Part shown: positions 23,831 through 36,752 of the stretch, piece by piece
Layout: each line of letters opens with the position of its first letter
Position numbering within the stretch: the stretch's first letter is position 1
Program-made: the position numbers and the translations under genes
DNA from: Diphasiastrum complanatum
Taxonomy: Eukaryota > Streptophyta > Lycopodiopsida > Lycopodiales > Lycopodiaceae
Length of the DNA: 64,000 nt
Direction: 5' to 3'
Assembly (NCBI GenBank): GCA_029204225.1
Contig: CM055101.1
Span: forward strand, 58,761,579-58,825,578
The notes under the pieces: generated by a model
What the model saw: only the letters and a program-made list of their open reading frames with translations
What the model was told of the DNA's origin: nothing
Database searches by the model: none

Positions 23831-24884
23831 ATATTGTCAGTACATCAAGAGCTTGTTATAGGACTATGTATGTTCTTGTTATTTTTCCTTCCTCTTCATT
23901 AGGAAGGATTTCAACTCCCTTCTCTCTATATATAATTACAGTTGCATCCATTTCACCTAAATTTCCCTATACCCTCCTCTTGTAGATTTTACTACTCAAT
24001 AACTTATGTGGTGTTGTATAATAAAAACTAAGCACAAGTGATATTAATGATTTTTTTTTGTACACACTACAAGTAACAAAAGAAAAGCATTAATATCATG
24101 ATAGACGTAAGACACATAGTAAAAACAATACTTACAATTATGAAAAACTACTCCGTTATCACAAAAATATTTGCTTCGATGTTATCTTTATTTCACCAAC
24201 AAACAAATATCTTTGCCAAAAAAAGGTTAGTTAAAAAATTTGTACAAACACTTTATTACCAGGCTAAAAGTCCTATGGGAAAATGGAGACAAATATATAA
24301 CATAACTAGTGATTGTACTAAATTTAATCAAAAAAATATAGACAACATTAACGAATAATAGCGACATTAATACTTACCTGAATGCATTGATCCTTCTTTT
24401 CTGGTGACCTCCTCTTGATGAAAGATCACTCGATATTTTTTGTTGCCATTCGATCTCTTTTATTAAATTTTGTCTTCTTATTCAGCAAGTCCATATCTTT
24501 AACTAGAGACAAATATGAGATTCACATAGATTGAAATGCAACTTTCATCTCATCATTACTATTTGTAAATCGCTCAAAGAAAATCTTTAGACACATGTCA
24601 AAAATCAAGTTTATCCATCGTTTGCCACTTTACAGAGAAAGTGGATTAGCATATCTTGAAAGTGCAAGGATCTGCAATAGACATATAATATAATTTGATG
24701 GGAGTGGGAGCATTAGCTAACCTAGGTGCACGAGATGGATGTAATGTAGGTACCATGAGACTTGTTGCTATCTAATTCTAAAGCTTAACAAATGGCCTTA
24801 AATATTGTTGCCGATAACCAGACTCCATGCCCAACGAATAAAGTGATTATGAATGGTAATAGTAATGGCGATGCCAGGAATGAT
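23829..24884. other. Unassigned interval between direct repeats
   Basis: AT-rich sequence without a recognisable gene. It is bracketed by the two 135-bp copies, which may mark an old insertion or duplication. Confidence 0.35.
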
Positions 24885-25022
24885 ATTGTTTTCTCACAAG
24901 ACCATCAAAGTAAGTCAATGGTGATGCTAGAAGCACAATGTTTTCTCACTTTCATGATATTGCATTCGATGAACTTAAAAACTATATCTAAGACTTTCTT
25001 TTGGTAAAACGACGCATTAAAA
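24885..25022 (+). repeat. Direct repeat copy 2
   Basis: Matches 23610-23742 block by block in the same orientation, with scattered substitutions and a few short indels. Confidence 0.85.
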
Positions 25023-25124
25023 AGAAATTCAATATATTTGGTATTGAGAAGGAGCAATCTGTGCTACCCCAAGAGAACACTGACACTGTTCCGACTTATA
25101 TTATATGTGTATGTATATATATAC

Positions 25125-25128
<4 letters not shown>

Positions 25129-25188
<60 letters not shown>

Positions 25189-25410
25189 ATCTCGCAGCTA
25201 TGTATGTGTGTGTATTCATGATAGTGCATATATCTATGAGGCGTGTATGTATGATTGAGAGTGTTCATATATGAGTGAGAGTGTGCACGTCCTGTGTACA
25301 TGTATGTGTTTGTACATGCATGTGCATGTGCAATGTGTACATGTATGCGTATGTGTGAGAATGTGTGTACATATATGTGTATGTGTGAGAATGTACATAC
25401 ATTTCAGAAG
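25129..25410. repeat. (TA)n tract and TG/TA-rich simple sequence
   Basis: An uninterrupted (AT)n of about 56 bp (25129-25184) is followed by imperfect TGTGTATG/TGTACATG repeats to about 25410. Reading frames in it are artefacts. Confidence 0.9.
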
Positions 25411-26490
25411 ACCTTGCTCTGAATTTCAAATTTTTAATATGTGGTTTATAATCACATGCAATGCAAACTTCAAAAGATTAGCCACTTTGAGCTGTTTATG
25501 CGTACAAACATGTAAAGCCATTCTATGTGTAGAATACATGTAAAATCACATATTCACTATGAAAAATGTGTGAAAGATGCATTAGTATGGGGTACAACAT
25601 TTAGTTAAGTGCAAATCAATCAAAAAAGGAAGACATTCCACATACATAAAATTTTAAAAAATGAATCTATTATATTTTTATTTAAAAACTCAATAATTCT
25701 CAAAAAATTCTTCCCACGAACCACATCCAAAGCCTTTGGAGCACACCAAGGTATCTATCATCTGTGACGCATCAGTAACATCTACAACCAATACTACCCT
25801 ATAAATGTATGTTAGATTTTGTACTAACAAGTCCACATTTAATAACATATGGTGTTCTCGTGGAATCAAATATCCGACGTCTTGTAAATCCTTTAAAATC
25901 TTTGCATATAGTTGCAACAACCAAATAATTGTGCAGATGTGTTCGCGATCACGCAAAACAAACCGCTCCATAAAGTCTCGCATGAACGTTCATCGATTAA
26001 CAATGACTTTCACCATTTGCAAAAACATACACACTCGTTAACTTAATGCAATTACCTAAAACATAGTCAATAGCAAGTTGGAATGAAGATATTCGTTCGT
26101 TCCAAGAGCCTGCTCAAAGAAATCTACAAAAAAGAAACACAATGTTAGTATAAGTCTTATGTCAAATCAAATACTGAACTCAGAATCCTGACTATATCCA
26201 AGAACCTCCTTCTACACAACCTTCTCCTTGTACAAAATTTGACAGATTTTTCTCTCCAAATCTAACTGTAACTGTAACTCTAACTCTACCCTACATCCCA
26301 AATTCTAACTCTAACTGTACCTTGCATCTCAAAACCATAAACCATAAACATCACTTACTACTACAACACAAACATCTCCTCGCAAAACAATGGAGATGAA
26401 CCAAAATCGACATCGGGGACCCTAAACCCAAAATTCACCAATGACTTTCCAGCTGCCTGCATGTGCAACTCCACATCAAGAACAGCTTTG
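25411..26490. other. Interval 3' of the Helitron remnant
   Basis: This contains a 97-codon minus-strand open frame (25983-25690) that I do not recognise. It may be an internal, unassigned part of the Helitron or a captured fragment. An irregular CTAACTCTAAC-like stretch lies near 26260-26320. Confidence 0.35.
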
Positions 26491-26534
26491 TCTACTAAAA
26501 CCCGACTCATATAAATGGTCTCGCACGTTATTGG

Positions 26535-27720
26535 CTATCCCAACTCATGCACATAATCCTCAACTAAATGCGGCTCTATGCTCCTCCAGAGCTCTAACGG
26601 GTCAGAAGGGGCACATGTCAAAAGAAGCACAACGAACATGAGATGAAGTTGCGACCAAGTTCCCCATGACACTGCCTCGCGCAAGCAACTTCTCCACTCA
26701 TTTGCGTCATTTATTAAAATGTGTCTGCAAGCATCTCTGAATGATTGAAACAACTCACCATCAACCATGCGCAAGTCTTCAAAGCTGGTTGCACCTCTTT
26801 CATGAGCCAAAAGAACTCGCATATAGAACCTCTCCCCTTCGAACAGGTGTACAAAATACATGCGACCAATGGTAGGAGTTGTCTGCACGTTGATTCGATG
26901 GGTCCACCTATGCGTTCTCTTGTTGTACCAATACTGCCTCGACAAGTCCTAGTACAGCAAATCTCGAGCCTCCGAATCCCCACTTCCGTTCAACTCAAAC
27001 AATGCTATCAAAGTGGTACTTGAACGCCCATCTACAACCTCCTCTAAATCCACTCCATCACTGAAGTACACCTGTTCTTGTCCAGGGAGATGAACTGCCA
27101 ACCAGGCCACCATGGGCTTATGAGCACCCATAGAAAGCCCCAACAATTGCCAACATGACTCACTGGCTGAGAAGTATTGAGCACTAAGAAATTGCTCTAT
27201 ATCATCCACCCGTCCTGATGTCTGACCACCACCATCTACAACCCCCGTCGTAATCATATCAGGTCCCTTGTACATGTACTTGTACAAATACTTCACACTA
27301 CGTATATGTACACATGCCTCCACGTTCAAGTGGCATTAAAATGTAGTGTCAACCACCTGTTGTATGGTACAACCCACCTATTATCTAACTCTACTCCATG
27401 TGAATGCACTGTCACTCCATTCTCTCTCCGCCTATATGAAACATATCCCTTCACCACCGATGGTTCATCAATGAACTTCCTTGGAAAGCTCTTCAAGCAT
27501 TTTCCATCCTTCATGCACTGGGCATTTGGAAAGGATGTTTTGCGTGGACCGTGCATCATAGATTTTGTGACTATCTCATACAATTTTGGATCTTCCTCCT
27601 TCACAGGAATCTCTGCACACACTATACGATCGTAATCTCCAACCATGATGGGTTTGCTCCGCTCTTCCAATATAATCAAAAGGTGGGCATGCCAAGGCGG
27701 GTGTCAGGACAACATTCTAG
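26535..27720 (-). pseudogene. Helitron Rep/helicase (RepHel) remnant
   Basis: Read on the minus strand, three open pieces follow each other. The first (27.70-27.33 kb) holds the rolling-circle HUH motif HAHLLIIL, then DYDRIVCAEIP, HGPRKTSFP and CMKDGKC, and ends in LDNRWVVPYNRWL. The second (27329-26949) holds the YLYKYMYKGPD segment and ends with RDLLY. A stop at 26949-26947 is followed in the same frame by the third (to 26535), with THRWTHR, IGRMYFV and ATSFEDLRMVDG. All are characteristic of plant Helitron helicase-like proteins (established family). A frameshift near 27327 and stops just upstream of the HUH motif disable it. The PIF1-type ATPase motifs are not found. Helitron ends were not located. 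Confidence 0.9.
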
Positions 27721-28352
27721 CAAGGGAAGTTGAGACTTGGTTGGAGCTCGCCCTGAGTCGCAACCCGCACTCCCCTATAGTATTGGTGGAATTTGCCACC
27801 TCCCCTCATACCAAGTACTCTACCCAGGCTGGTAAAGCACATTTTCTCTCTCTAGAATTTACTGATCCCCAAGTTTCCTTTAATCATGCCTAGATCGTGT
27901 GAGGTGATTGCACATCGATCTAAGCTCTCTGGACTTCGCTAGAACTGATAAAAAAATTTCAGCCATAGGAACTTGGCGCCAGCTGGATTCTGGTCACAGT
28001 GGTGCCAGAGCGGCGCCGGTGGCGCCGAGAGCAGCAGTGGCGCTGTTGGCGCTGAAAGTAAAGCTTGTGAAGATAGATTTACAACATTGTCCCTTGCTTG
28101 TTTGCTATTACACACATTAATAGAATTTCAGATTGGTACTCGTATCTATCATCCAATCAAGAGAAACATTCTTTTGAATATGATTTTGAAGTGTGGTTGA
28201 ATCCTATACCTGCTACTGGAAAACATTTTTTTTATCAAATTCTTGTGAACTGTTCACCAGATTACAAACTTTTCTAAATGTTGTGTCCGGGCTTTGTATG
28301 TGTCAGCTGGACCTTTTGATGGGCCCATTATTTTGCTAGGAGGTGGTGTTAT
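27721..28352. other. Unassigned spacer with GGCGC-rich patch
   Basis: Around 27975-28055 the sequence is rich in GGCGCC-type motifs, suggestive of low complexity. No gene is supported. Confidence 0.4.
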
Positions 28353-31311
28353 CTATGAAGATTTGAACATTGATCTTGATATAACTCCAAGATTAGATCT
28401 ATGCTTGATGAAAGCACTTTTGCTCAAAGGCTTGGTGAGTAGATCGGCAATACAAGAGGACGTGTTGACATGCTCCAAATAGATTTTTCCTCCAATAAGC
28501 TTTTCTCTCACAAAATGGTGTGCCACTTCTATGTGCTTGCTTCTTGCATGAAATATGGGATTATTGGCAAGAGCTTGGGCCGAGATGTTATCACACTTGA
28601 TCATTGGTTTCTGCACACAAAAACTTAGATCGGGCCTAGTAATGGTAAGCCAAATCAAGGAGCCTACAAGACTCCTAAAAAGTGTGATGTCTTCAAAGGA
28701 TCTTTCATCACCTTTATTAGGATCTTTTACAATTTGCTCCATTGGAGTATCTATGCTCTTAGAATTTTCCATATGGAATTTTCCACATAGAGTGAGCATA
28801 TCTAGATTGGCATATAAAGACATGATTTTCATAAAAACCAATTTCTAGGCCTAGGATGTAATGTATCTCTCCTAGATCTTGCATTTTAAACTCACATCCA
28901 AGTGCTAGCTTAGTTTCATCAACTAGCTTGATACAACTTCCACAAAGAATAATGTCATCAACATAAATTAGAAGAATGACAATATTGCTATCAACAAACT
29001 TTAGATACATGGAAGGATCATAGTCACTAAGAGTAAATCCTAGTGAGATAAGAAAAGAATTAAGTCTTGAATACCATGATCTTGGTGCTTGCTTGAGTCC
29101 ATAAAGACTTTTGAAGAGCAAGCACACTTTGGACTCATCCTTGATGAATCCTTGAGGTTGTTCCATATAGATCTCCTCCTCAAGATAACCATTTAGAAAA
29201 GCATTGGATACATCTAATTGGAACACCTTCCACTTGAAGAAACAAGCAAGAGAAATAAGAATTCTTATTGTCACCATCTTTGCAACGGGTGCAAAGGTCT
29301 CCTCATAATCAAGGCCATGGATTTGAGCAACTCCTTTGGCACATAATCTTGCTTTATGCTTGTTGATGGTGCCATCATAATTGAACTTGATCCGAAATAC
29401 CCACTTGCAACCAATCACATGCTTGTTGGATGGAGGATCCACAAGCTCCCAAGTATTGTTGGTGATCAATGCATCATACTCTTGCTTCATGGCATCATAC
29501 CACTCCTTGGTATTGAGTGCCTCTTGTACATTCTTTGGCTCTTCATGAGAGACATAAAAAACATAATTAGTGGAATCAAGATCCACTCGTTTTCCTTTGT
29601 CAACATATGAGAGCCTCTTAGGCTCAGATCTATCTCTCATGGATCTTCTTGGTGAGAAAATCCAAGGAGAGTCTCCTTCAAATCTTGACCCCATCACATC
29701 ATGATTGTCTTCAAAATCAATAATTGGTGATGCATCCATAGATCTCGGCCTCTTCAAAAGATGAGTGTTGATCTTCATGAAAGACAACATCTCTACTTTC
29801 AATAACTTGAGAAGTAGAGAGTATAAAGACTCTATAGGCCTTCTTGGTGGATGAGTATCCAACCATGATCCATTTGCATGCACTAGGATCTTCTTTCTTC
29901 CTTGTTTCCAAGGGAATATGGACAAAGCATAAGCATCCAAAAACTCTAAGGTGATCAACCTTAGGCTTCTTCAAATATAAGATTTCATATGGTGACTTTC
30001 CTCCAAGAGCTATATGTGGGAAGCCTATTGCAAAGATAATTTGCACAATCAATGGCTTCTCCCCAAAAATCTTTGGGCAAAGATGCCTCAATTCTCATAG
30101 ATTTTGCACATTCACATAGAGATCTATTCTTTCTCTCGGCCACTCCATTTTGAGATGGAGAGTAGGCACAAGAGAACTCTCTTTTAATGCCTTCAAGCTC
30201 ACAAAAATCTTGAAATTTATTGGAGATATATTTACCACCTCCATCACTTCTAAGAGCTTTAATCTTGAATGAGAATTGCTTCTCTACATAAGCTTTGAAA
30301 ATAAGGAAATGATCAAACACCATAGATTTAGAAGTAAGAAGATATATCCAAGTGAATCTTGTGAAATCATCAATGAAAGTAACAAAACAAGTGGCTCCTC
30401 CCTTGCTTGTAGTTGATGAGAAATGCACATCTGAGTGGATTAACTCCAAAGGATGTTTGCTTTTGATAGAAGAGCTTGTAAATGGCTTTTTGTGAGATTT
30501 AGCAATAGCACAAGCCTCACAAGGCTTGATCTTCTTGGAGAATGACTTTGGCAAGCCAATAGCTTTGACTTCTTTGATCATAGAGAGCATGGATTTGTAG
30601 TTGGGATGTCCCAACCTCCTATGCCATAATTCCTCCATAGAGAGCTTGTTCACAAGAGCAACATTAGAAGCATTCACATACTCATTTGGATCTAGTTTAT
30701 AGATGCCTCCAAATCTAGATCCTAATGCAAGTATCTCATCATTCTTCTTGATAGTGCAAGTATCAACATTGAATTTTACATCAAGGCCATTATCAAGCAA
30801 TTGGCCAACACTAATAAGGTTCTTAGTAAGCTTAGGTACATAAAGAACTTTAGAGAGAGAAAGAACTTTAGAGGATGCAAGCTTCAAGGGAATGTTCCCT
30901 ATGCCTTCAAAAGGACATTCAAAATCATTTGTTGTGTATATTGATTTCTTGACTCCATCATAAGGTGCAATAGAAGAGAAAGAGTCCTTGGAGCTACACA
31001 TATGTGAAGAGGCTCCACTAACAATATACCATAGGCCATCTTTCTTGAAAGGAGTAGATGAGAAACTAGAGACCATAAGAGATCCCTCTCCATCACTTGC
31101 AAAAGTTTCTTCCTTCTCATTGGTAATGTTGGCTTGCTTGAGTTGATTCTTCTTCTTGAAGCAATTGGTGGCATAATGGCCTTTCTTGCCACAATAAAAG
31201 CACTTGATCTTCTTCTTCTTGAGCTTGGATGATGAAGCATTAGAGGAATCATCTTCCTCCTCATCTTTGTCTTTGGATTTGACCTTGTCCTTGCTTGAGG
31301 ATTGTTGATGT
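28353..31311 (-). pseudogene. Copia family C copy (minus), 5' truncated
   Basis: On the minus strand the order is the gag tail with zinc knuckle (CFYCGKKGHYATNC, about 31200-31160), protease, integrase with HHCC (WHRRLGHPN and CEACAIAKS) and core motifs including NGVAERKNRS, then RT with LLIYVDDIILCG, then the RNase H C-terminus. The protease motif reads YIVSGASSH, so the catalytic Asp is Val (near 31032). Frameshifts occur near 29950 and 28830. About 360 bp that encode the N-terminal RNase H part in the plus-strand relative (51710-52070) are missing between FCVQ and MIKCDN. The gag N-terminus is cut at about 31311. It is otherwise very close to the copy at 48282-52090. Confidence 0.93.
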
Positions 31312-33010
31312 GGAGAGAGGGAAGATGAAAAAGTAGGGTAAGTGGGAATAAATGTTTCGAAAAAATTAAAAACAGAGTAGGAGGAGGGGTTAAAAGTGGG
31401 AGGGGGTCAGGGAAAAGTCCTGGAAGCAGCATCAGCTCTCTGGCCACCCGATCCCGAGCTACCGTCTAATGGTACTGTCCTTGGGGACTTGATGAGTCAA
31501 GGTATTGTCCTTGAGGTGTAAGCACGGTCAGTTCTCGCGGTTCGGGCCTGGCGTTGTCTGCACGTAGGACGGATGAGACAAAGTGCTGCCTAGGTAGGTG
31601 AAAGCACAGTCTGCACCTTGTGGGGTGCGGGGCGACATATTCGAACTGTATGGGTTAACCATTTGTACAGAGATGTTGCTCGAATTCGGGTGTAAAGCAC
31701 GGGTGGTTAGCTACCGGTGTGGGATAGCTGCCGATCGTTTAGCTATAAGGGCTATCGACCAAAAAGTGATGGGGCGTGACTGAGGCAATGTGCTGCTTAA
31801 TGGTGAAAGCACGGATAGTTGGAGGGGTGTCCTATGTGGGCTGATTCTGTGATCGATTTGTATGGGCGCGGACAGGCAAAGGTTCGTTGGCACGACCATC
31901 TCAAAGGGGGACCTTGTCTTTGTTACTTGTTAATAAACATGTCTGAGTGTCTTACTTGTATGTATTCATGGTGAGTCTTAGTACTCGTGCTTTGCCTGGT
32001 TTGCATGATTGCTTGTGATACAAGGAACTAATGGCTCGAGAAGGAACCTTTTTTTTGAAGGCTGATACCATCAAACAAAGAGGACTACAGAATCTATGGG
32101 GCGGATTTGCAGTTCAAGTACTTGCACATAAACGGCAACGAAATGACTCAATGTTTGCAAAGGATGGATGGCTAGCCTGTTTCTTAGGTTAGTTTCATTT
32201 GCGACAACGCCCACCAAGACGCAAGCAGGAAATCAAAAGTTGGAAAGGGCAATTTCAGGGGAGATCTTCTATGGAGCAGTTGGTCTTCATTTTGGGACGG
32301 CCACCTTCGGAACTGAAACTCACTAAGCATGGGTGATATCCAGTATCAGTTGGGTTTTTCCTCAAAGGGGAAAGACTAGGATCCTCTTCAGAGATTGGCA
32401 ACAAGTTGGATCGAGCCATAATCCTAGCAGATGGGAAGCAAAGTGTTGGAAAGGCTTTTTGTCCAAAGAACTCTACTCTAAGTCCAATCAACTGATTTTA
32501 TAAGTGGAGGGGAACTACCACACACACCTCTCTCTTGGGACAAATTTTGAATAAAAGTTGATCAAAACGGGGGCAAATTCAAGGTGACCTAGCCATATTC
32601 ACACGAGGAGACTGGCGAACTTTGGGCCTAATAAGTTGACAAGTTTTTGTTGTGGAAAGGAAAGCTTGTTATAGGCTTTCTCTGGACCAGTAGAAGTTCT
32701 TATGAAAAAGGTGTATCTCCAAGGATGTTTGTATGTCTGAGATACCAGTCAGACAGAAATGAGGTGGCTAAAAGTGTGAGAATCATTTCATATGGTGTAG
32801 CCTATCATTTGTGGATCTAGAGCATCCATGACCCATGATTATTTATAGGAAAAAGAAAAATGCATAGAAAGTACATAAGGATTGGTATAAAGTATAAACA
32901 AGAAACGTGATTGAAAATAGATATGCAAAACGAGAATTACAAGCAAGAAAATAAGAAGATAAAAAAGAATAAAAAATGTAAAATATATACTAGTGAAAAG
33001 ATGTTTAAAT
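31312..33010. other. Unassigned interval, partly GC-rich
   Basis: At 31440-31860 a GC-rich stretch repeats short motifs such as GTACTGTCCTTG/GTATTGTCCTTG and GAAAGCACGG-like words. At 32040-32800 plus-strand frames look faintly coding but are broken and match no family I recognise. This could be an old retroelement remnant. Confidence 0.35.
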
Positions 33011-33014
33011 GGGG

Positions 33015-34741
33015 TCAACAAAAAACAACTCTTTGAAATACCGCCATAGACGACCCTTCAGCTCCTGCCATTTTCTCTAATATTTGGGTCGTTAAAGACA
33101 AGGGAAAATGGTCTTTCTTCAAAACCGCATTAAGGTTTTTGAGATCGACACAAATACGAAGCTTGCCGTTTTTTCTGGGTACAACCACAATGGGTGATAC
33201 CCAATCAGTATGGTGAACTTCATAAATGAAGCCAACATCCATCAATTTCTTAATATCTTCGTCGATCCTCTCATGATAGACAGGGTTAGTTCGGTAAGAT
33301 TTAGCCCTAATAGGCTTAGCATTGTCTTGTAAAAGAATCCTATGGACGACTATTTCAGGTGGGATTCCTTTCTTTTTTGTATAATTCCATGCATATACAT
33401 CCCTGTATTTGTGGAGTAATGTTTCCAGATCAGAAAGTTGGGTTGATGACAAATGTGCACCAACATGAACTATTCGATCTATCTCCTTGTCAGGATCTTT
33501 AAGGTTTAGTGGAATTGTTTTAGCAGGTCCTTCAAAGGAGTTGGAACTTGGTGTAGGTTTCCGATGTGGCTGTGGTAACTGGATAACAATGTCATCCATT
33601 GTGAAATCTTTGAACTTCTGTGGAAGATCAAAAGTTGGGTCGACAAAATTTTCGGAAACTTTGGGAATCATTTGAGTTGATTCTCTACCGGATGTGAAAG
33701 CTTGGTCAGATTTTTTGAGTTCTGTCTCCTTAGACAAGGGCTTTATCGGCTGTTTAAGCTTCTCACGCATTTTTTTTTTACGCTCAGTTAATTTTTACCA
33801 ATAATTTTATTATGTTGTAACCAAGGTTTTTGTGGTTTTTGAGTGGGTGGTGTTGTTGCCTCATTGATCATGTCTTCATCGAATGTATGCCAGACTTCAT
33901 CGGGATACATGTCCCATGTATACACGTTGGATTTGGGTCTATACGCTTGTCTGTTGGGTACCTTGGATGTCAGTTGGACGTGAGCCAATGAACCTGGTGC
34001 CTTGATCTCCTTAGGAATTGATTTGGGCGGATAAGATTGTGCATCTAGATAAAGGAGTACATGTTCATCCGTCATTTCTACATTATCCATGGAAAGAATA
34101 CTTTCTTCTGAAACATGGGCGGTAGAGACACTAGGTTCTCCTAGGCACCAAGCTATAGGAATCGGGTCAATCATCATAAGTGTGATGATGGGTGTGTCAA
34201 TGTCTGTAGAAGATGGGAGAATATCCACATCTTTCGATACGACATCGATTGGAATCAGCACAGTCCACATTGGCTAGTGCGTGACCCCAATTGATTATGT
34301 CTGTGGATCTCGTATAGTGGCTTTTTGGTTGGATCGTGACACTATTTGATTCGTCATATGTTGTGGATGACCAATCATCATATACCTTGGCGGGCTTGAC
34401 ATGGCCTGTTGAGTCAACCGTGACTCGTTTATCGTGGTTGCCAAAGGTAATTTTGCTATGCTTCCAATCTTGGACAACACCTGCCATTTGGAGCCAGGGT
34501 GTACCAAGAAGGAGTTTATATGTATTGGTATTTTCTAGTAAATCTAAGATGACACAATCTATCACAAATTTGACACCTGCTATGTGAACTTTTATATTTG
34601 ATAGATGACCAGCAGGGTCAGTAACTCGTTGATTAGCCATGCAAAGTTTATATCGTGATTGATCGAGGGTATGGAAGTCCCGTGACATTGCCAAGGACAA
34701 AGCCATTATATTTACGCCTGGTCCACTATCTATGATAGCAG
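33015..34741 (-). pseudogene. Ty3/gypsy protease-RT fragment
   Basis: The minus strand encodes a retropepsin (AIIDSGPGVNIM just inside the right edge, with a DSG catalytic triad and LLGTPWL further on). Two pieces (to 34197 and 34270-33788) lead to an RT start (33770-33015) with VHHTDWVSPIVVVPRKNG and LRICVDLKNLN. Sequence is lost right after HFPLSLT...LEKMAG, before the YxDD motif, so the RT is not functional. The upstream end is cut by the LTR that begins at 34742; the first residues of the open frame there are LTR sequence, not protease. Confidence 0.9.
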
Positions 34742-35481
34742 TGTAGGCTGATATTCCAAGGAATATTCTAGCCATCTGCGGAACATCTTCAAAAATACAA
34801 GATAGGATTTAAACGTAGAACTTGCCCAGCAAGTTTAGGCTTTTATGGTATCCGTACTAGCTTAAGTTATTTAGTTCTAAGTTTAAATTGCCATGGGCAC
34901 TGCACATAGATATGTAATTTCAAGTTATGTAAAAGTTAGTCACAAAGGCCTATTGGGGGTTTGTCCCATTGCACCAGTGTGATTCAAAGTTAAGTTAGTC
35001 TATGTGACTTACTTGTCCCACAGTGCATTTCTATAAGTGACCACCACTCCAAGTATAAATAGGAGTAGAAGAGTCCATTTTCGAGAAGAACCTCATTTGC
35101 AATATAGGCCTATCTTTCTCTTTGAGTGTTTTCCCTTGTGTGGTTTCATGTACTGTGTTACTTCACATTGTATTGTATATTATTCATCTGGCAATAAGTT
35201 AAGTTAATCTAGGCCCTCCATTCTCTAGTAGGGTAAGCCTTAGAGGATGAGATTTTGTTTAGGGTTTTATCTTTTAGTTTAAGCCGTCATTTGTTAGAAA
35301 CCAAGGAGAGAAAAGAGAAAAGAGTGGATCTTACCCTCAGAATACTCACCTTGTGCTCATAATGCTCTTCCCATCCTCTTGCTCAAGCTAGTTGGAGAAG
35401 TCATAGCGTAGACAAGTTGGGAGACTGCCATAGTCATGCTAGATGGAGCCATAGCCAACGGAGAATGTTGGATAGCTAACA
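34742..35481 (+). repeat. 5' LTR of a 7.2-kb LTR element
   Basis: It starts TGTAGGCTGATATTCC and ends CA just before a gypsy-type primer-binding site. The first about 490 bp match 41443-41938 at roughly 96% by eye. The length is about 740 bp. Confidence 0.88.
35054..35061 (+). promoter_or_regulatory. TATA box in 5' LTR
   Basis: TATAAATA, conserved at the same place in the 3' LTR (41756-41763). It is the probable promoter of the element. Confidence 0.55.
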
Positions 35482-35482
35482 T

Positions 35483-35496
35483 TGGTGTCGTTGCCA
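35483..35496 (+). other. Primer-binding site, gypsy type (diverged)
   Basis: TGGTGTCGTTGCCA resembles the TGGCGCCGTTGCC site used by many plant Ty3/gypsy elements, with two C-to-T changes. Its position directly after the LTR supports the call. Confidence 0.6.
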
Positions 35497-36464
35497 CTCT
35501 TCTTCACCATCTCTGCTTGTTCTCTAGCTTTTGTTTTTTGTTTTAAGCTATTTCTTGCTTTGTCTAGTTTAGTATTTCTTCATTTCTCGTTCTAGTACCC
35601 TTTGTAGCTTGTATCTCGCAGCTTAAGATCAGTAGTTCTTCAAGGGAGGGAATGGGCTCAACTTTTAAGTGCACCATTCTCACAATGGGTTTTACTTGTT
35701 TGTAGGTTGCAAGCAGGATATAGGTTGAAGGAGAGGCCCACCCAGCATCCTTTCATGCCCATCAGTCGCTGCCATCCGTCTACACCCATCTTGAGCTCAA
35801 GCAGAAACACTGAAATTCCTTATTCAGAACTGCACATGCTCACCAGTGCGTTGATAGAAGTCGTTATGAAATTTCATGCCTTGCGATTCAATGCTCCAAA
35901 CTATTGAAAGATCAACATGAACCAATACTCACAGAAGGTTGATAGATCAACGCTCATATTGCTGGAACTTGAATCCGTGAGGGATACTTATAAGCTTGAA
36001 GTGATCGACTGAAAATCATTTTCTTGAGAGATATAAGTGACAATCGAAGTCAACTTTTATGTGGACATTTCACACTCAGAAGCATCTCAAAGGCAACGCT
36101 CAACCAGTAGTTAGACCAGTAGTGCGTATAGTTAGTAGCTCAGTAGCAGTCAGAAAATCCATAATGGTTCGCTTGAAAAACCTCTTTGCTGGTCTGCGCC
36201 ATATTTTCTGAAACTATAGAAATCTGGGACACATGATAAGTCCCTTACACAACCATCCTTCCACGCTCTTCTTGCACAGCCTCCCAGCCTAAATCCTGCT
36301 GTCCACGACCCTTCTTCATCAGCTTCTCCATCATGTGCTGGCTAATCTAATGCGATTTGCAGCACCTCCTCACAACTATTTCTACAAACAATTGATTTGC
36401 ACACAGTTGAAACTCTTGACCAACTGGACTGCAGTGGCGGTTAATTTCTTACTATTTTGTTTTC

Positions 36465-36752
36465 GTCCATGAGTCATTTTTTTTGCGCGCGTCATCTTCT
36501 GTGCGAGTCCTGTGAGTCGTCTGCTTCCGTCCACGAGTCAATTTTTTGAGCGAGTTATCTTCTGTGCGAGTCCTATGCGAGTCGTCAATTTCTGTCCACA
36601 AGTCATCTTTTTTGCGCGAGTCATCTTTTGTGCGAGTCATTAGTTTCCGTCCATGAGTCATTTTTTTTGCACGAGTCATCTTCTGTGTGAGTCCTGTGCG
36701 AGTCGTCCGTTTCCGTCCATGAGTCATTTTTTGTACGAGTCCCTAGTAATTT
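36465..36752. repeat. Tandem repeat of about 55-66 bp, 4.5 copies
   Basis: Units start with GTCCA(T/C)GAGTCA and carry two or three GCGAGTC(A/C) words. The minus strand stays open (36727-36452) and would encode a basic repeat around KKMTHGRK, probably by chance because the unit lacks stops. Confidence 0.88.

Noticed and set aside
34742-34775. First residues of the gypsy protease frame
   Set aside because: They are encoded by the inserted LTR, so the apparent start codon is not that of the gypsy protein.
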